Source of the DNA: Arenibacter algicola
GTDB taxonomy: Bacteria; Bacteroidota; Bacteroidia; Flavobacteriales; Flavobacteriaceae
Assembly (NCBI RefSeq): GCF_000733925.1
Contig: NZ_JPOO01000003.1
Span: 2,666,001 to 2,730,000 of the forward strand
Direction of reading: 5' to 3'
Length of the DNA: 64,000 nt
Positions within the stretch are counted from its first letter, which is position 1, and each line of letters starts with the position of its first letter. A program made the position numbers and the translations under genes. Shown piece after piece: positions 9,014 to 16,898 of this stretch. Below the pieces are notes generated by a model. That model had not been told where the DNA came from. It did not search any database and worked only from the letters and a program-made list of their open reading frames with translations.

Positions 9014-9886
9014 ATGACTATGAAAACACTATTTATTTATGTATTGGCACTTACACTTTTTACTTCCTGTGTAAGCCAAAAAAAGTATACTGCTATGCAA
9101 GACCGGGCAGTAAATTGTGAGAATGAATTAAATACCAGCAAGAACCAAATTAATTTACTGGAAGCCGGATTGGCCAATGAGAAAAACAGATCCAAATCCT
9201 TGGAGCAACAAATGGAATACTTTAAAAGTACCAATACGGACCTTTTGGCCCGACTTTCAGATCTATCCGTAGTGAGCAAATCCGGAGCGGAAAGCATAAA
9301 AAAATCTTTGGAAGCCCTAAACGAGCAGAATAAATACATAAAGGACCTTACCAGTAACATGCAGCGAAAAGACTCTATTAATCTGGTATTGGTAATGAAC
9401 TTAAAAAGGTCCTTGGACAATTTTGAGGATGAGGATATAAATATTGAGGTGAAAAAAGGAGTGGTCTATGTCTCTATCTCGGACAAAATGCTTTTCCGTT
9501 CTGGAAGTTATAACATAAGTAACAGAGCAGAAGAAGTTATTGGCAAAATAGCCAAGATTATAAATGACCATAAGGATCTGGATATTTTGGTCGAAGGCCA
9601 TACCGACAATGTCCCTATTTCTACAGACTGTATGACAGATAACTGGGATTTAAGTGTAAAAAGAGCGACCTCCATTGTACGATTAATGCAAACTAAATTT
9701 GGGGTACAACCCCTTAGGATGACTGCTGGGGGAAGATCCGAATACCTTCCCAAGACTACCAATGCAACCACTGAAGGCAGAGCGATTAACCGTAGGACGG
9801 AAATTATCATTTTACCCAAACTAGATCAATTCTTTGAACTACTAGAACCCCCAACCACGACTGTCGAGGGGCAGGGAAAAGGATAA
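9014..9886 (+). CDS. OmpA-family peptidoglycan-binding lipoprotein
   Basis: A protein of about 290 residues. It has a lipoprotein signal (MKTLFIYVLALTLFTSC), a long predicted coiled coil (roughly residues 25-125) and a C-terminal OmpA/MotB domain containing ILVEGHTDNVPIS and the terminal NRRTEIIILP pattern. It would tie the outer membrane to peptidoglycan. The start is either ATG 9014 or ATG 9020; the ATG 39 bases further upstream only adds residues ahead of the signal peptide. The domain is followed by a short threonine-rich tail. It is probably monocistronic. Confidence 0.88.
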   Translation: MTMKTLFIYVLALTLFTSCVSQKKYTAMQDRAVNCENELNTSKNQINLLEAGLANEKNRSKSLEQQMEYFKSTNTDLLARLSDLSVVSKSGAESIKKSLEALNEQNKYIKDLTSNMQRKDSINLVLVMNLKRSLDNFEDEDINIEVKKGVVYVSISDKMLFRSGSYNISNRAEEVIGKIAKIINDHKDLDILVEGHTDNVPISTDCMTDNWDLSVKRATSIVRLMQTKFGVQPLRMTAGGRSEYLPKTTNATTEGRAINRRTEIIILPKLDQFFELLEPPTTTVEGQGKG

Positions 9887-10022
9887 TTTACTTAAAAAGG
9901 AAACGTAATAATCCTGCTTCCTTTATTAAGAAATAAGAAAAAAACACCCAACTGATCTATGTCATTTCGTATCCAATATGATAACCATATATTAGTATTA
10001 GTAAAAAAGTAATCGTTCTTTG
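9887..10022. other. Short region after the OmpA lipoprotein gene
   Basis: An imperfect hairpin (about 9893-9929: CTTAA, AAAGGAA, then TTCCTTT and TTAAG) follows the gene but has no clear T-run, so it is only a possible terminator. Confidence 0.35.
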
Positions 10023-10228
10023 AAAGAAATAAAAGTAAAGTTTCTAAGCAGTAATGCCTTAGCGACCATAAACCGGTGCACAAGTAACCACTTGAGCCTT
10101 ATTACCCTACCCCCTTGCACAGCCGTTACATTTATAGCTTGTTGCTCGGGACCCGGATAAGTGCACAAGTGCTGCCCAAGCCCGGACATTAAGGATTGGG
10201 ATATATAGATATCCCAATCCTTTTTTTT
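10023..10228 (+). ncRNA. Candidate structured non-coding RNA ending in a strong terminator
   Basis: This stretch is richer in G and C than its surroundings, has no reading frame of note and ends in a perfect intrinsic terminator. It contains hairpin CAAGT-AACC-ACTTG, a repeated TGCACAAGT (about 10076 and 10162), and complementary CCTTA/TAAGG and CCGG/CCGG pairs that could close a long imperfect stem. A size near 200 bases and a long-stem layout suggest comparing it with the 6S-Flavo family, but I cannot confirm membership. The 5' end is not defined, because no exact promoter was found. The alternative is an ordinary long 3' untranslated region of the OmpA lipoprotein gene. Confidence 0.4.
10191..10228 (+). 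terminator. Strong rho-independent terminator
   Basis: A perfect 14-base-pair stem (arms 10191-10204 and 10209-10222) with a 4-base ATAG loop runs into eight T residues. It ends whatever transcript reads through from the left: either the OmpA lipoprotein mRNA or the candidate RNA. Confidence 0.88.
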
Positions 10229-10345
10229 GTATATCGTCCTTTTTACAGAAGGACTACCCTAACTTCTTTAGGTCAGAGACCGATTTAAATGGATTAAAAA
10301 AACAGCACATTAATTACTATATTAAAACGCAAAAATAATTTTATT

Positions 10346-10738
10346 ATGGAATACTATTTTAATAAAACAATTGGAAATACCCCTTTTGAAAAAGCAGTGG
10401 AAAAAACCAAATTGGCCCTGCAGGAAGAAGGCTTTGGGGTGCTGACGGAAATAGATATGAAGGCTACCTTAAAGAAAAAATTGGATGTAGATTTTTATAA
10501 TTACATGGTTTTGGGTGCCTGCAACGCTCCCTTTGCGCATAAAGCCTTACAGGCCGAAGATAAAATCGGTACCATGTTGCCCTGTAATGTAATTGTTATG
10601 GAGAAGGAGCCTGGGCTTGTGGAAATTGCAGCCGTAAACCCCTTGGCATCCATGCAGGCGGTAATTAATAAGGATTTAATGAACATAGCGGATGAAGTGG
10701 GCGAAAAATTAAAAAGGGTTGTAGAAAAAATCCGTTAA
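10346..10738 (+). CDS. DUF302 family protein
   Basis: A 130-residue soluble protein matching DUF302. The pattern FEKAVEKTKLALQEEGFGVLTEIDM is followed by the LGACNAPFAHKAL segment and LPCNVIVMEKEPGLVEIAAVNP. The fold is small alpha/beta and the biochemical role is unknown; relatives often sit near stress or respiratory genes. It is preceded by the strong terminator at 10191-10228, so it has its own promoter within about 120 bases. Confidence 0.85.
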   Translation: MEYYFNKTIGNTPFEKAVEKTKLALQEEGFGVLTEIDMKATLKKKLDVDFYNYMVLGACNAPFAHKALQAEDKIGTMLPCNVIVMEKEPGLVEIAAVNPLASMQAVINKDLMNIADEVGEKLKRVVEKIR

Positions 10739-10800
10739 TAATTTCTTGTAACCTACATTCCCCTAGCTTGGCCTTGCCGTTAACCGATTTCAGATTAAAT

Positions 10801-11256
10801 CTAAGATCCGTACTTTTTAATAATGACCATTTGGCCTGAATGGTGAATGGTGTGGGATACAATCCTACCAAAGGCCTCCGCCTTGGTCTTGGTCCCAAAT
10901 TCTTTGGTGGTAATTGTGGCCTCCCAGTCTTCCTCTTGTTGTTTCTCCAATACCGATCTAAGCATTTGATAAGAATATTCCACATATTCCAATAATTCGG
11001 ACAGATTGGTCCACTCTCCGGTATCCTTTTGCGCAATAACCGTTTTTGCAATTACCTTTACTTCCTGTGCTCCAAATACATTCTTGGCAAAAAGCAGTTC
11101 CACATCGCCAATATGCCTTATTAAAAAGCCTATACTATTGGGGGCTGGCAATAATCTTTTGTTTAGATCCTCCTGGGTTAAATGCGACAATTGGTTGGTA
11201 AACCGAGTCCTGGCTTCTTCCCATAATTCAATAAATAGTTCTGTTTTTGATTTCAT
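10801..11256 (-). CDS. DinB-family protein
   Basis: A 151-residue four-helix protein of the DinB superfamily. The first helix begins MKSKTELFIELWEEARTRF. His47 lies in IRHIGDVELLF, and the C-terminal segment RIVSHTIHHSGQMVII supplies two more histidines, giving the usual metal-binding triad. Relatives include thiol-dependent transferases using bacillithiol or mycothiol; the exact activity is unknown here. It is convergent with the DUF302 gene. Confidence 0.82.
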   Translation of the reverse strand: MKSKTELFIELWEEARTRFTNQLSHLTQEDLNKRLLPAPNSIGFLIRHIGDVELLFAKNVFGAQEVKVIAKTVIAQKDTGEWTNLSELLEYVEYSYQMLRSVLEKQQEEDWEATITTKEFGTKTKAEAFGRIVSHTIHHSGQMVIIKKYGS

Positions 11257-11449
11257 TCAAAGTCAAGTTAAAGCATTAATAGTTCAGGTGATAAGTTATG
11301 GAAATGATGTAGGTTCTGCCAAAGCCATAATAAACAATTGGCATCCAAAAAAAATCAGACTCTTCTGGAATATTTCTTTAAAGCAAAGGATATTAGATAA
11401 ACAAGAACATAAACTAGAAGTGCTATAAATAAGGTCATGGTATGGGTAT

Positions 11450-11902
11450 TTAGAATGTTAAATTATTAAAGATCATCCCTTTTAGATTTTTTGGGAGAGC
11501 ATCACGGATATCGGACATTTCTCCTTGGGAAACATATTTTCGCAAATAAATAAATGTAATGTTTACATATTCTTCAGCCACTTCGTCACTGTATTCAAAA
11601 TCGTTTATTGCTGCAGGCCCATCGAATTGTCTAACCAAATCCAAAAATTCGGCCATATGTTTAATTTTGGGCTTCTCCTTTTTTACGGTCCATCCGTTTA
11701 CATAAACGGCCTTTAAAAACATGGGCATCTGGGCAATAAATTGCAAGGATTCCTCCACAGGAATTATTTCCCTTAAGGCATGAAGTACTGAGGTTAAAAT
11801 ACGACCCGCTTTGTCGGTATCTTTGCCCAGATCCATTTGCTTAGTGTAATCCTTAAGGAAGGTATGCCCCTCCGTAGCGTACTGATTAAAATTAAGTGCC
11901 AT
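11450..11902 (-). CDS. DUF2267 family protein
   Basis: A 150-residue all-helical protein with two repeats typical of DUF2267: residues about 8-70 (AGRILTSVLHALREIIPVEES then QMPMFLKAVYVNGW) and about 85-145. Function is unknown; family members are often found with stress-response genes. No membrane segment or signal peptide is visible. It stands alone between the DinB and deoD genes. Confidence 0.8.
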   Translation of the reverse strand: MALNFNQYATEGHTFLKDYTKQMDLGKDTDKAGRILTSVLHALREIIPVEESLQFIAQMPMFLKAVYVNGWTVKKEKPKIKHMAEFLDLVRQFDGPAAINDFEYSDEVAEEYVNITFIYLRKYVSQGEMSDIRDALPKNLKGMIFNNLTF

Positions 11903-12092
11903 GATTTCTTGTTTTTAGGATATACACAAAAATGGTCTTATCTTTTTAAATGTAAAATGACCTAGGTCATTTGTGCTAAAGTCGTGGATTAACCCAATTT
12001 GAATTCGTCCAAAAAACAGCTTCCTTTTAGTATAGATTTTATTTATTGCCATGAAAAAAGGTAAGAGAATAAAAAATTTCATTATCCCCACC

Positions 12093-12791
12093 TTAAGCAA
12101 TATTAAGCGCTATATCTATCATTTCCTGAAAAGTAGTTTCCCTTTCTATGGAATTGGATTTTTGGCCAGTGACCAAGGAATCAGAAATAGTCAATATTGC
12201 AAGGGCCTTAACATTAAACTTGGCAGCTATGGTATATAATCCGGCCGCCTCCATTTCTACACAAAGGACCCCAAATTTCGCCCACAATTTGTAAAAATCC
12301 GGATCGTCCTCATAAAATTCATCCGATGAAAGTACATTCCCTGCCTTAATGTTAATTCCCTTTTCCTTGGCATAAAGGGCAGCCTTAAGAAGCAGGTCGA
12401 AATCGGCCGTCGGCGCATAATCCGCATTGATAAATCTGGAATTATTGATCCCAGAGGTGGTGGAAGCCGCCATTGCCAAGACAATATCGCGTATTTTCAC
12501 CTCTTTTTGATAGGAGCCGGCAGTACCTACCCGAATTAGATTTTTCACCCCATAATCATTTATTAGCTCTTGATAGTAGATGAGCGCCGAAGGAATTCCC
12601 ATACCACTTCCCTGAACAGATATCCGTTTGCCCTTAAAGGTGCCGGTATATCCCAACATACCACGAACCTGATTGTAGCAGATGGGATTTTCAAGAAAGG
12701 TGTTTGCTATCCATTTGGCCCGTAGGGGATCCCCTGGCATCAATACGGTTTCTGCAATTTCACCTTGCTTGGCCTCAATATGTGTGCTCAT
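12093..12791 (-). CDS. deoD: Purine-nucleoside phosphorylase, DeoD type
   Basis: A 232-residue hexameric-type nucleoside phosphorylase. It cleaves purine (deoxy)nucleosides with phosphate to free base and (deoxy)ribose-1-phosphate. It shows the phosphate loop MPGDPLRAKWIA, the VRGMLGYTGTFKGK strand, GSGMGIPSALIY and RVGTAGSY, the VEMEAAGLY sugar-binding motif, and ISDSLVTG near the end. Length matches E. coli DeoD. It follows deoC by 51 bases on the same strand, forming a deoxynucleoside catabolism unit. Confidence 0.95.
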   Translation of the reverse strand: MSTHIEAKQGEIAETVLMPGDPLRAKWIANTFLENPICYNQVRGMLGYTGTFKGKRISVQGSGMGIPSALIYYQELINDYGVKNLIRVGTAGSYQKEVKIRDIVLAMAASTTSGINNSRFINADYAPTADFDLLLKAALYAKEKGINIKAGNVLSSDEFYEDDPDFYKLWAKFGVLCVEMEAAGLYTIAAKFNVKALAILTISDSLVTGQKSNSIERETTFQEMIDIALNIA

Positions 12792-12842
12792 GTAAAATTG
12801 AATTTTTTATTTTAATTCCAAAGTAACACCAGTTGTAATCCT

Positions 12843-13490
12843 TCAGTTTTGGTTGACAACTATGGCAACTCCGGATGATGTACCTATTCTGGCTACCCCT
12901 AAATCAATATAATTTTGTACGGTAACCGCATCTTTTATTCCTCCTGAAGCCTTTATCTTAATTTTGTTTCCAGCAGCCTTCTTCATCAAAATTACATCTT
13001 CAATAGATGCACCCCTAGGACCAAAACCAGTTGAAGTCTTTACAAAATCAGCTTTGGCATTTACCGCTAGATTACATGCTGTAATGATTTCGGCATCGGT
13101 TAAATAACAAGTTTCCAAAATTACCTTTAGGACATTATCGCCTGCAACTTCCTTTACTTGCCTTATTTCCTCTTGGACCGCCATATAATCTCCAGATCTT
13201 AACCACCCAATATTTAATACCATATCCAGTTCATTGGCCCCCTGCTCCATATAATCCATGGCTTCATTCACCTTCGCCTTGGTGGACATGCTCCCTAATG
13301 GAAATCCCACCACCGCGACCAACTTTACCTTCGAATCCTTTAGCAAATCCTTTGCAAGGGGCAAATGACATCCGTTGATACAAACCCCATAGAAATTATA
13401 GTTCAATGCCTCTGTACAAAGTTGAATAATATCTTTCCCGGTTGCCGTTGGCCTTAACAGGGTGTGATCAATAAAATTTTCAAGGTGCAT
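12843..13490 (-). CDS. deoC: Deoxyribose-phosphate aldolase
   Basis: A 215-residue TIM-barrel class I aldolase that splits deoxyribose-5-phosphate into acetaldehyde and glyceraldehyde-3-phosphate. The Schiff-base lysine is in FVKTSTGFGP (Lys151). A second essential lysine is in IKIKASGGIKD (Lys180), and the catalytic aspartate is in ELDMVLNIG. It precedes deoD in a two-gene operon. No phosphopentomutase gene is seen alongside. Confidence 0.95.
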   Translation of the reverse strand: MHLENFIDHTLLRPTATGKDIIQLCTEALNYNFYGVCINGCHLPLAKDLLKDSKVKLVAVVGFPLGSMSTKAKVNEAMDYMEQGANELDMVLNIGWLRSGDYMAVQEEIRQVKEVAGDNVLKVILETCYLTDAEIITACNLAVNAKADFVKTSTGFGPRGASIEDVILMKKAAGNKIKIKASGGIKDAVTVQNYIDLGVARIGTSSGVAIVVNQN

Positions 13491-14598
13491 TTGTCAAATT
13501 AAAATCTGTTGGTAATTAAGTGTTTCAAAAGCGAACACATTTTACCAAAAGTAAACTTCTTATATATGCCATTTTATGACAACGATCATCAAAACAATAG
13601 TTGGGCAGAATTCTCCAACTACAGAACTAATCCCAAACTATGGCTAAATCTCAAAATTAGTGCGTGCGCTAATAAAAGATAGCATTAACTATCCCATAGT
13701 TCGTGTTCTGTTCATTTTTTGCATCGCCCGAAAAACGATCAGGGCCGAATAACCAAGGTACCATGCATCTTGGTTAGAAGGAGCCAGCTGTAGCAAGGGC
13801 TAGGCTAATTTTAAATTTCTTTAAATCCACGCACTTTCCACGGCCGCACCTCCCATTCCGCTTTCACTTGGGTGAAATGCTCTATGGACGCCTGCCTGGC
13901 GGAAGAAAGGGCTACCTGCATCCCATGTGGAAACCATTTGATTTAAGACGAAATTGAAAATAGGCCGATCTTTTGTTCCGTCAACTTAAATAGTACCGAT
14001 AAATCATAGTGCCTAATTCGGCACCGTTGAACATTGCCTGTAAAGCCTTTTTATGGTCGGTCTTCTTCCGTAGTGGAGATGCCATGGCCGTAAAGAATTA
14101 TTGAAGCCTTGGAGATAATTTAGGCCATGGCATCGGTCCTTAAAATCCAGAGATTTTAGGGACCACATAGTGAAGAAGGGTCTTTTCTTTTGTTTCGTTT
14201 TCTTTGGACAAGCAAAGAAAATGAAAGAAGATATTAAACCTGAACCTTCTACGTCGGTTTCATTATTCAAAAGCTGGCTAACTGACTTTTCAAAAGAATT
14301 CATGAAATCTTCCTAAGGCTTAATAACAGCCTCGATGGCACTAATTGCGAAGATTTTGGACAAATAAAGAAATCGAAGATTAACGCATACCTAAATCAAA
14401 AAACAAAACAAATCATCTTCATTCAAATTTTTGCACAAAGTGGATAATTAAGTATAATCCCAATATACTTTTTCATCTACTTCTATTGTTTAAATTTTCC
14501 AGAAGGGAACTACCAAAAAATAATCGGCTTATCGGAATCGTTTAGAAGTGTATTGGAGAAAATTGAAAAATATACCTGTAAACAGTTTAAGGAAAGAA
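13491..14598. other. Gene-poor region with decayed and palindromic DNA
   Basis: About 1.1 kb with no gene I can support. A minus-strand frame at 14013-14303 has a low-complexity, basic, Trp/Phe-rich composition and overlaps a nested inverted repeat, so I do not call it. The segment near 13885-13910 (GCCTGCCTGGCGG) resembles palindromic intergenic repeats of Bacteroidota. The stretch 14304-14598 holds nothing I recognise. Confidence 0.45.
14057..14178. repeat. Nested inverted repeats
   Basis: Three sets of arms can be read. An outer pair is CTTCTTC...TAGTGG with CCACATAG...GAAGAAG. A middle pair GATGCCATGGCC (14078-14089) matches GGCCATGGCATC (14123-14134) exactly. A further hairpin has arms GGTCCTTAAAATC and GATTTTAGGGACC with one mismatch (about 14135-14164). 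The arms could form a cruciform or a folded RNA. It may be a small non-autonomous mobile element remnant or an intergenic repeat; no target duplication was identified. Confidence 0.6.
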
Positions 14599-14868
14599 TT
14601 AGGCAAAAGCGGTCTCAGTACTACCATCACCTTGAAAATTGGGACTTAATGTAGATAGAAATTTAAAATGTCGTATTGGATATCCAATCCTCCAAAGTTC
14701 TTGTTTTACTTGTTCCAAAGCTATTGGACTATAGTAAAGGAAAATGAGCTTTCCCGTGTCAACCTCAAGGTCTATTACCCTAATATCCATAATACGGCTC
14801 AGGTTCCGAAGAATCATCATCTTGTCCTTATTAGATATTAGGTTACCAATTTTTGCAATAGCTTTCAT
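14599..14868 (-). CDS. Small HMA-like protein, function unknown
   Basis: An 89-residue protein. The middle (LSRIMDIRVIDLEVDTGKLIFLYYSPIALEQVKQELWRIGYPI) has the strand-helix pattern of heavy-metal-associated domains, with the characteristic end ...LWRIGYPI. The CxxC metal site of true copper chaperones is absent, so it is an HMA-like fold without the usual ligands, if the reading is right. It is divergent from the universal stress protein gene. Flanking DNA is gene-poor. Confidence 0.6.
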   Translation of the reverse strand: MKAIAKIGNLISNKDKMMILRNLSRIMDIRVIDLEVDTGKLIFLYYSPIALEQVKQELWRIGYPIRHFKFLSTLSPNFQGDGSTETAFA

Positions 14869-15126
14869 AAAGTTTTAGATTTTAAAGATTCCAATAAGTA
14901 TTAAAATACAACTGAAAATTGTCCTTCGAAATGATACAGATCAGTTAACATGTATTTTAAGATAAATATGGGTTTTAGTTAAAATAAGGTCTCTCCGAAG
15001 AGGCATTTTATCATCATATATAGGTCCATCCAAATTGCCCGAAAGGCAGGAGTAATGCCACTTATGACCGATATCATATTTATTATGGGCAATAGCTTTT
15101 AGATTTAACCTATAAATAAAGTTACC

Positions 15127-15969
15127 ATGAAAACAATTCTTTACGCTTCCGATCGCACTGAACACTCCTCCCCGGCATTGAAATACGCATATCAATTAAG
15201 CCTCCAATTAAAGGCTTCACTGATGGTTCTCTATGTTCATGAAATGGAACAAATTAGGGTTTCCGTTTCCCGGCCAGCGGCGCAAATTGAATACCATGTA
15301 ATTAAGGAGCAGACCGAAATATTGACCAAGTATTGTGAAAAGCATTTGGGCGTTGCCGTAGATGGCAAAAAGTTACAGGTCGACGTAGTCCATAACGATT
15401 CGGTTTCCGATGCCATTTTAGAAAAATCCAAGAATTTTGGAACCGATATGATCATCATAGGGAGAAAGGACAAGCATACGGACCGTGGTCTATTTGTGGG
15501 CAATATAGGCAAGGGACTTCAGGAAAAGGTTCCGTGTCCCCTACTCATTATCCCAAATACTGTTGCTGCCAAATCTATAAAAACTATTTTGTATGCTACG
15601 GATTTTGAGGAAACCGATATTTTGGCTCTCAAGAAATTGGTCCCAATGTCAAAGGCACTTGGCGCTAAAATACAGATAGTACATATTTCCACTGAAAAAG
15701 AATATGCCGGAAAAGAGCAGATGGAGTGGTTTAAGGATATGCTTCGTCAAGAGGTTGACACAGCTGCCATAGACTTCACTTTAATTTTCTCTGACAAGAT
15801 CCAGGATAAACTTAAAACCCATGCCAAGACCATTGGGGCCGACTTACTGGTACTTTTGGAGCGGGAGGAAAAAGGCTTTTTTCAGAAAATATTCCATATA
15901 AGCTTGGTGGCAAAAATGGAGGAACATATCGGCATCCCCTTACTGAGTTATAACGAGCTTAATTTATAG
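15127..15969 (+). CDS. Universal stress protein with two Usp domains
   Basis: A 280-residue protein of two tandem UspA domains, about residues 1-145 and 150-278. The first ends with the nucleotide-binding pattern IIIGRKDKHTDRGLFVGNIG followed by VPCPLLIIP. The second is weaker, with LLVLLEREEKGFFQK replacing the glycine-rich loop, so only the first half is likely to bind ATP. Such tandem Usp proteins respond to growth arrest, energy or oxidative stress in Bacteroidota. It is a single gene with roughly 250 bases of upstream space shared with a divergent small gene. Confidence 0.88.
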   Translation: MKTILYASDRTEHSSPALKYAYQLSLQLKASLMVLYVHEMEQIRVSVSRPAAQIEYHVIKEQTEILTKYCEKHLGVAVDGKKLQVDVVHNDSVSDAILEKSKNFGTDMIIIGRKDKHTDRGLFVGNIGKGLQEKVPCPLLIIPNTVAAKSIKTILYATDFEETDILALKKLVPMSKALGAKIQIVHISTEKEYAGKEQMEWFKDMLRQEVDTAAIDFTLIFSDKIQDKLKTHAKTIGADLLVLLEREEKGFFQKIFHISLVAKMEEHIGIPLLSYNELNL

Positions 15970-16182
15970 GGACTCCCAGCATTCAGGATTTCCCATAATG
16001 AAACTTCCATAAAAAATCCTACAGCATAATAAACTCCCTTAGAGGCCCTGCCTAACTTGGCTTTTTTTGTCAAGTAACACATGGCGATCGGATACTATTA
16101 TAATCCGAGTTTAAGAAAACAATAACGCTTCCTTTTTTATTTTCTGCCCATATAATTATAATTTCACCTAAAACTAAACATC

Positions 16183-16896
16183 ATGAATGATTTGAAGGGT
16201 AAAGTAGCCTATATTACAGGAGGATCCAAAGGAATAGGATTTGGGATAGCGTCCACATTGTTGAAAGCGGGAATGAAAGTGGCCATAAGTAGCAGGCTAT
16301 TGGAAAATGCCGAAAAAGCCGCCAAAGAACTTGGCCCGGAAGACAAGGTACTAGCCGTTGCCTCGGATGTATCAAAACTTGGGGACGAACAAGCAGCGAT
16401 TAAAAAGATTTTGGATAAGTGGGGAAAATTGGATGTGATGGTGGCCAATGCAGGAGTTGGACATTTTGCCCCCGTAGATCAAATTTCCGACACGCTATGG
16501 CATGAGATGGTAAACACCAACCTAAACGGAGTGTTTCACTCCTTAAAAGCCTCGGTAGAAGCCCTGAAGAAATCCAAAGGCTATTATATTACAGTAGCAA
16601 GTTTGGCCGGTACCAATTTCTTTGCCAATGGTGCAGGTTATAACGCCACCAAATTTGGAGTAGTAGGCTTTACCCAAGCTGCCATGTTGGATCTAAGACC
16701 TTATGACATTAAGGTTTCTACCATAATGCCAGGTTCCGTGGCCACTAATTTTAATGGTCATGAACCTTCCAAAGAAGATGCCTGGAAGATACAGCCAGAA
16801 GATATTGGTGAGCTGGTTTTAGACCTCTTGAACATGAATCCAAGGACCTTGCCCAGTAAGATTGAGGTAAGACCTACCCGACCCGATAAAAAATAG
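16183..16896 (+). CDS. Short-chain dehydrogenase/reductase
   Basis: A 237-residue classical SDR. It has the cofactor motif ITGGSKGIG (Gly13 to Gly19), NAG at residues 89-91 (VANAGVG), catalytic Ser140 in TVASLAG, and Tyr153 with Lys157 in GYNATKFG. The Ser-Arg-Arg-like SSRLL after strand 2 suggests NADP(H) preference (inference). The substrate is unknown. It is convergent with the AddB-like gene, only two bases away. Confidence 0.9.
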   Translation: MNDLKGKVAYITGGSKGIGFGIASTLLKAGMKVAISSRLLENAEKAAKELGPEDKVLAVASDVSKLGDEQAAIKKILDKWGKLDVMVANAGVGHFAPVDQISDTLWHEMVNTNLNGVFHSLKASVEALKKSKGYYITVASLAGTNFFANGAGYNATKFGVVGFTQAAMLDLRPYDIKVSTIMPGSVATNFNGHEPSKEDAWKIQPEDIGELVLDLLNMNPRTLPSKIEVRPTRPDKK

Positions 16897-16898
16897 GG

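Noticed and set aside
10023..10228. tmRNA, RNase P RNA or SRP RNA
   Set aside because: None of the hallmark motifs of these RNAs (tag reading frame and CCA end, the conserved RNase P core, the SRP tetraloop helix) could be found.
11006..11428. 140-codon plus-strand frame opposite the DinB gene
   Set aside because: Most of it is the antisense of the DinB-family gene; the unpaired tail has no conserved features.
14013..14303. Possible 96-residue minus-strand protein
   Set aside because: Its composition is low-complexity and basic, it overlaps the nested inverted repeats and it shows no recognisable domain, so I treat it as a chance frame.
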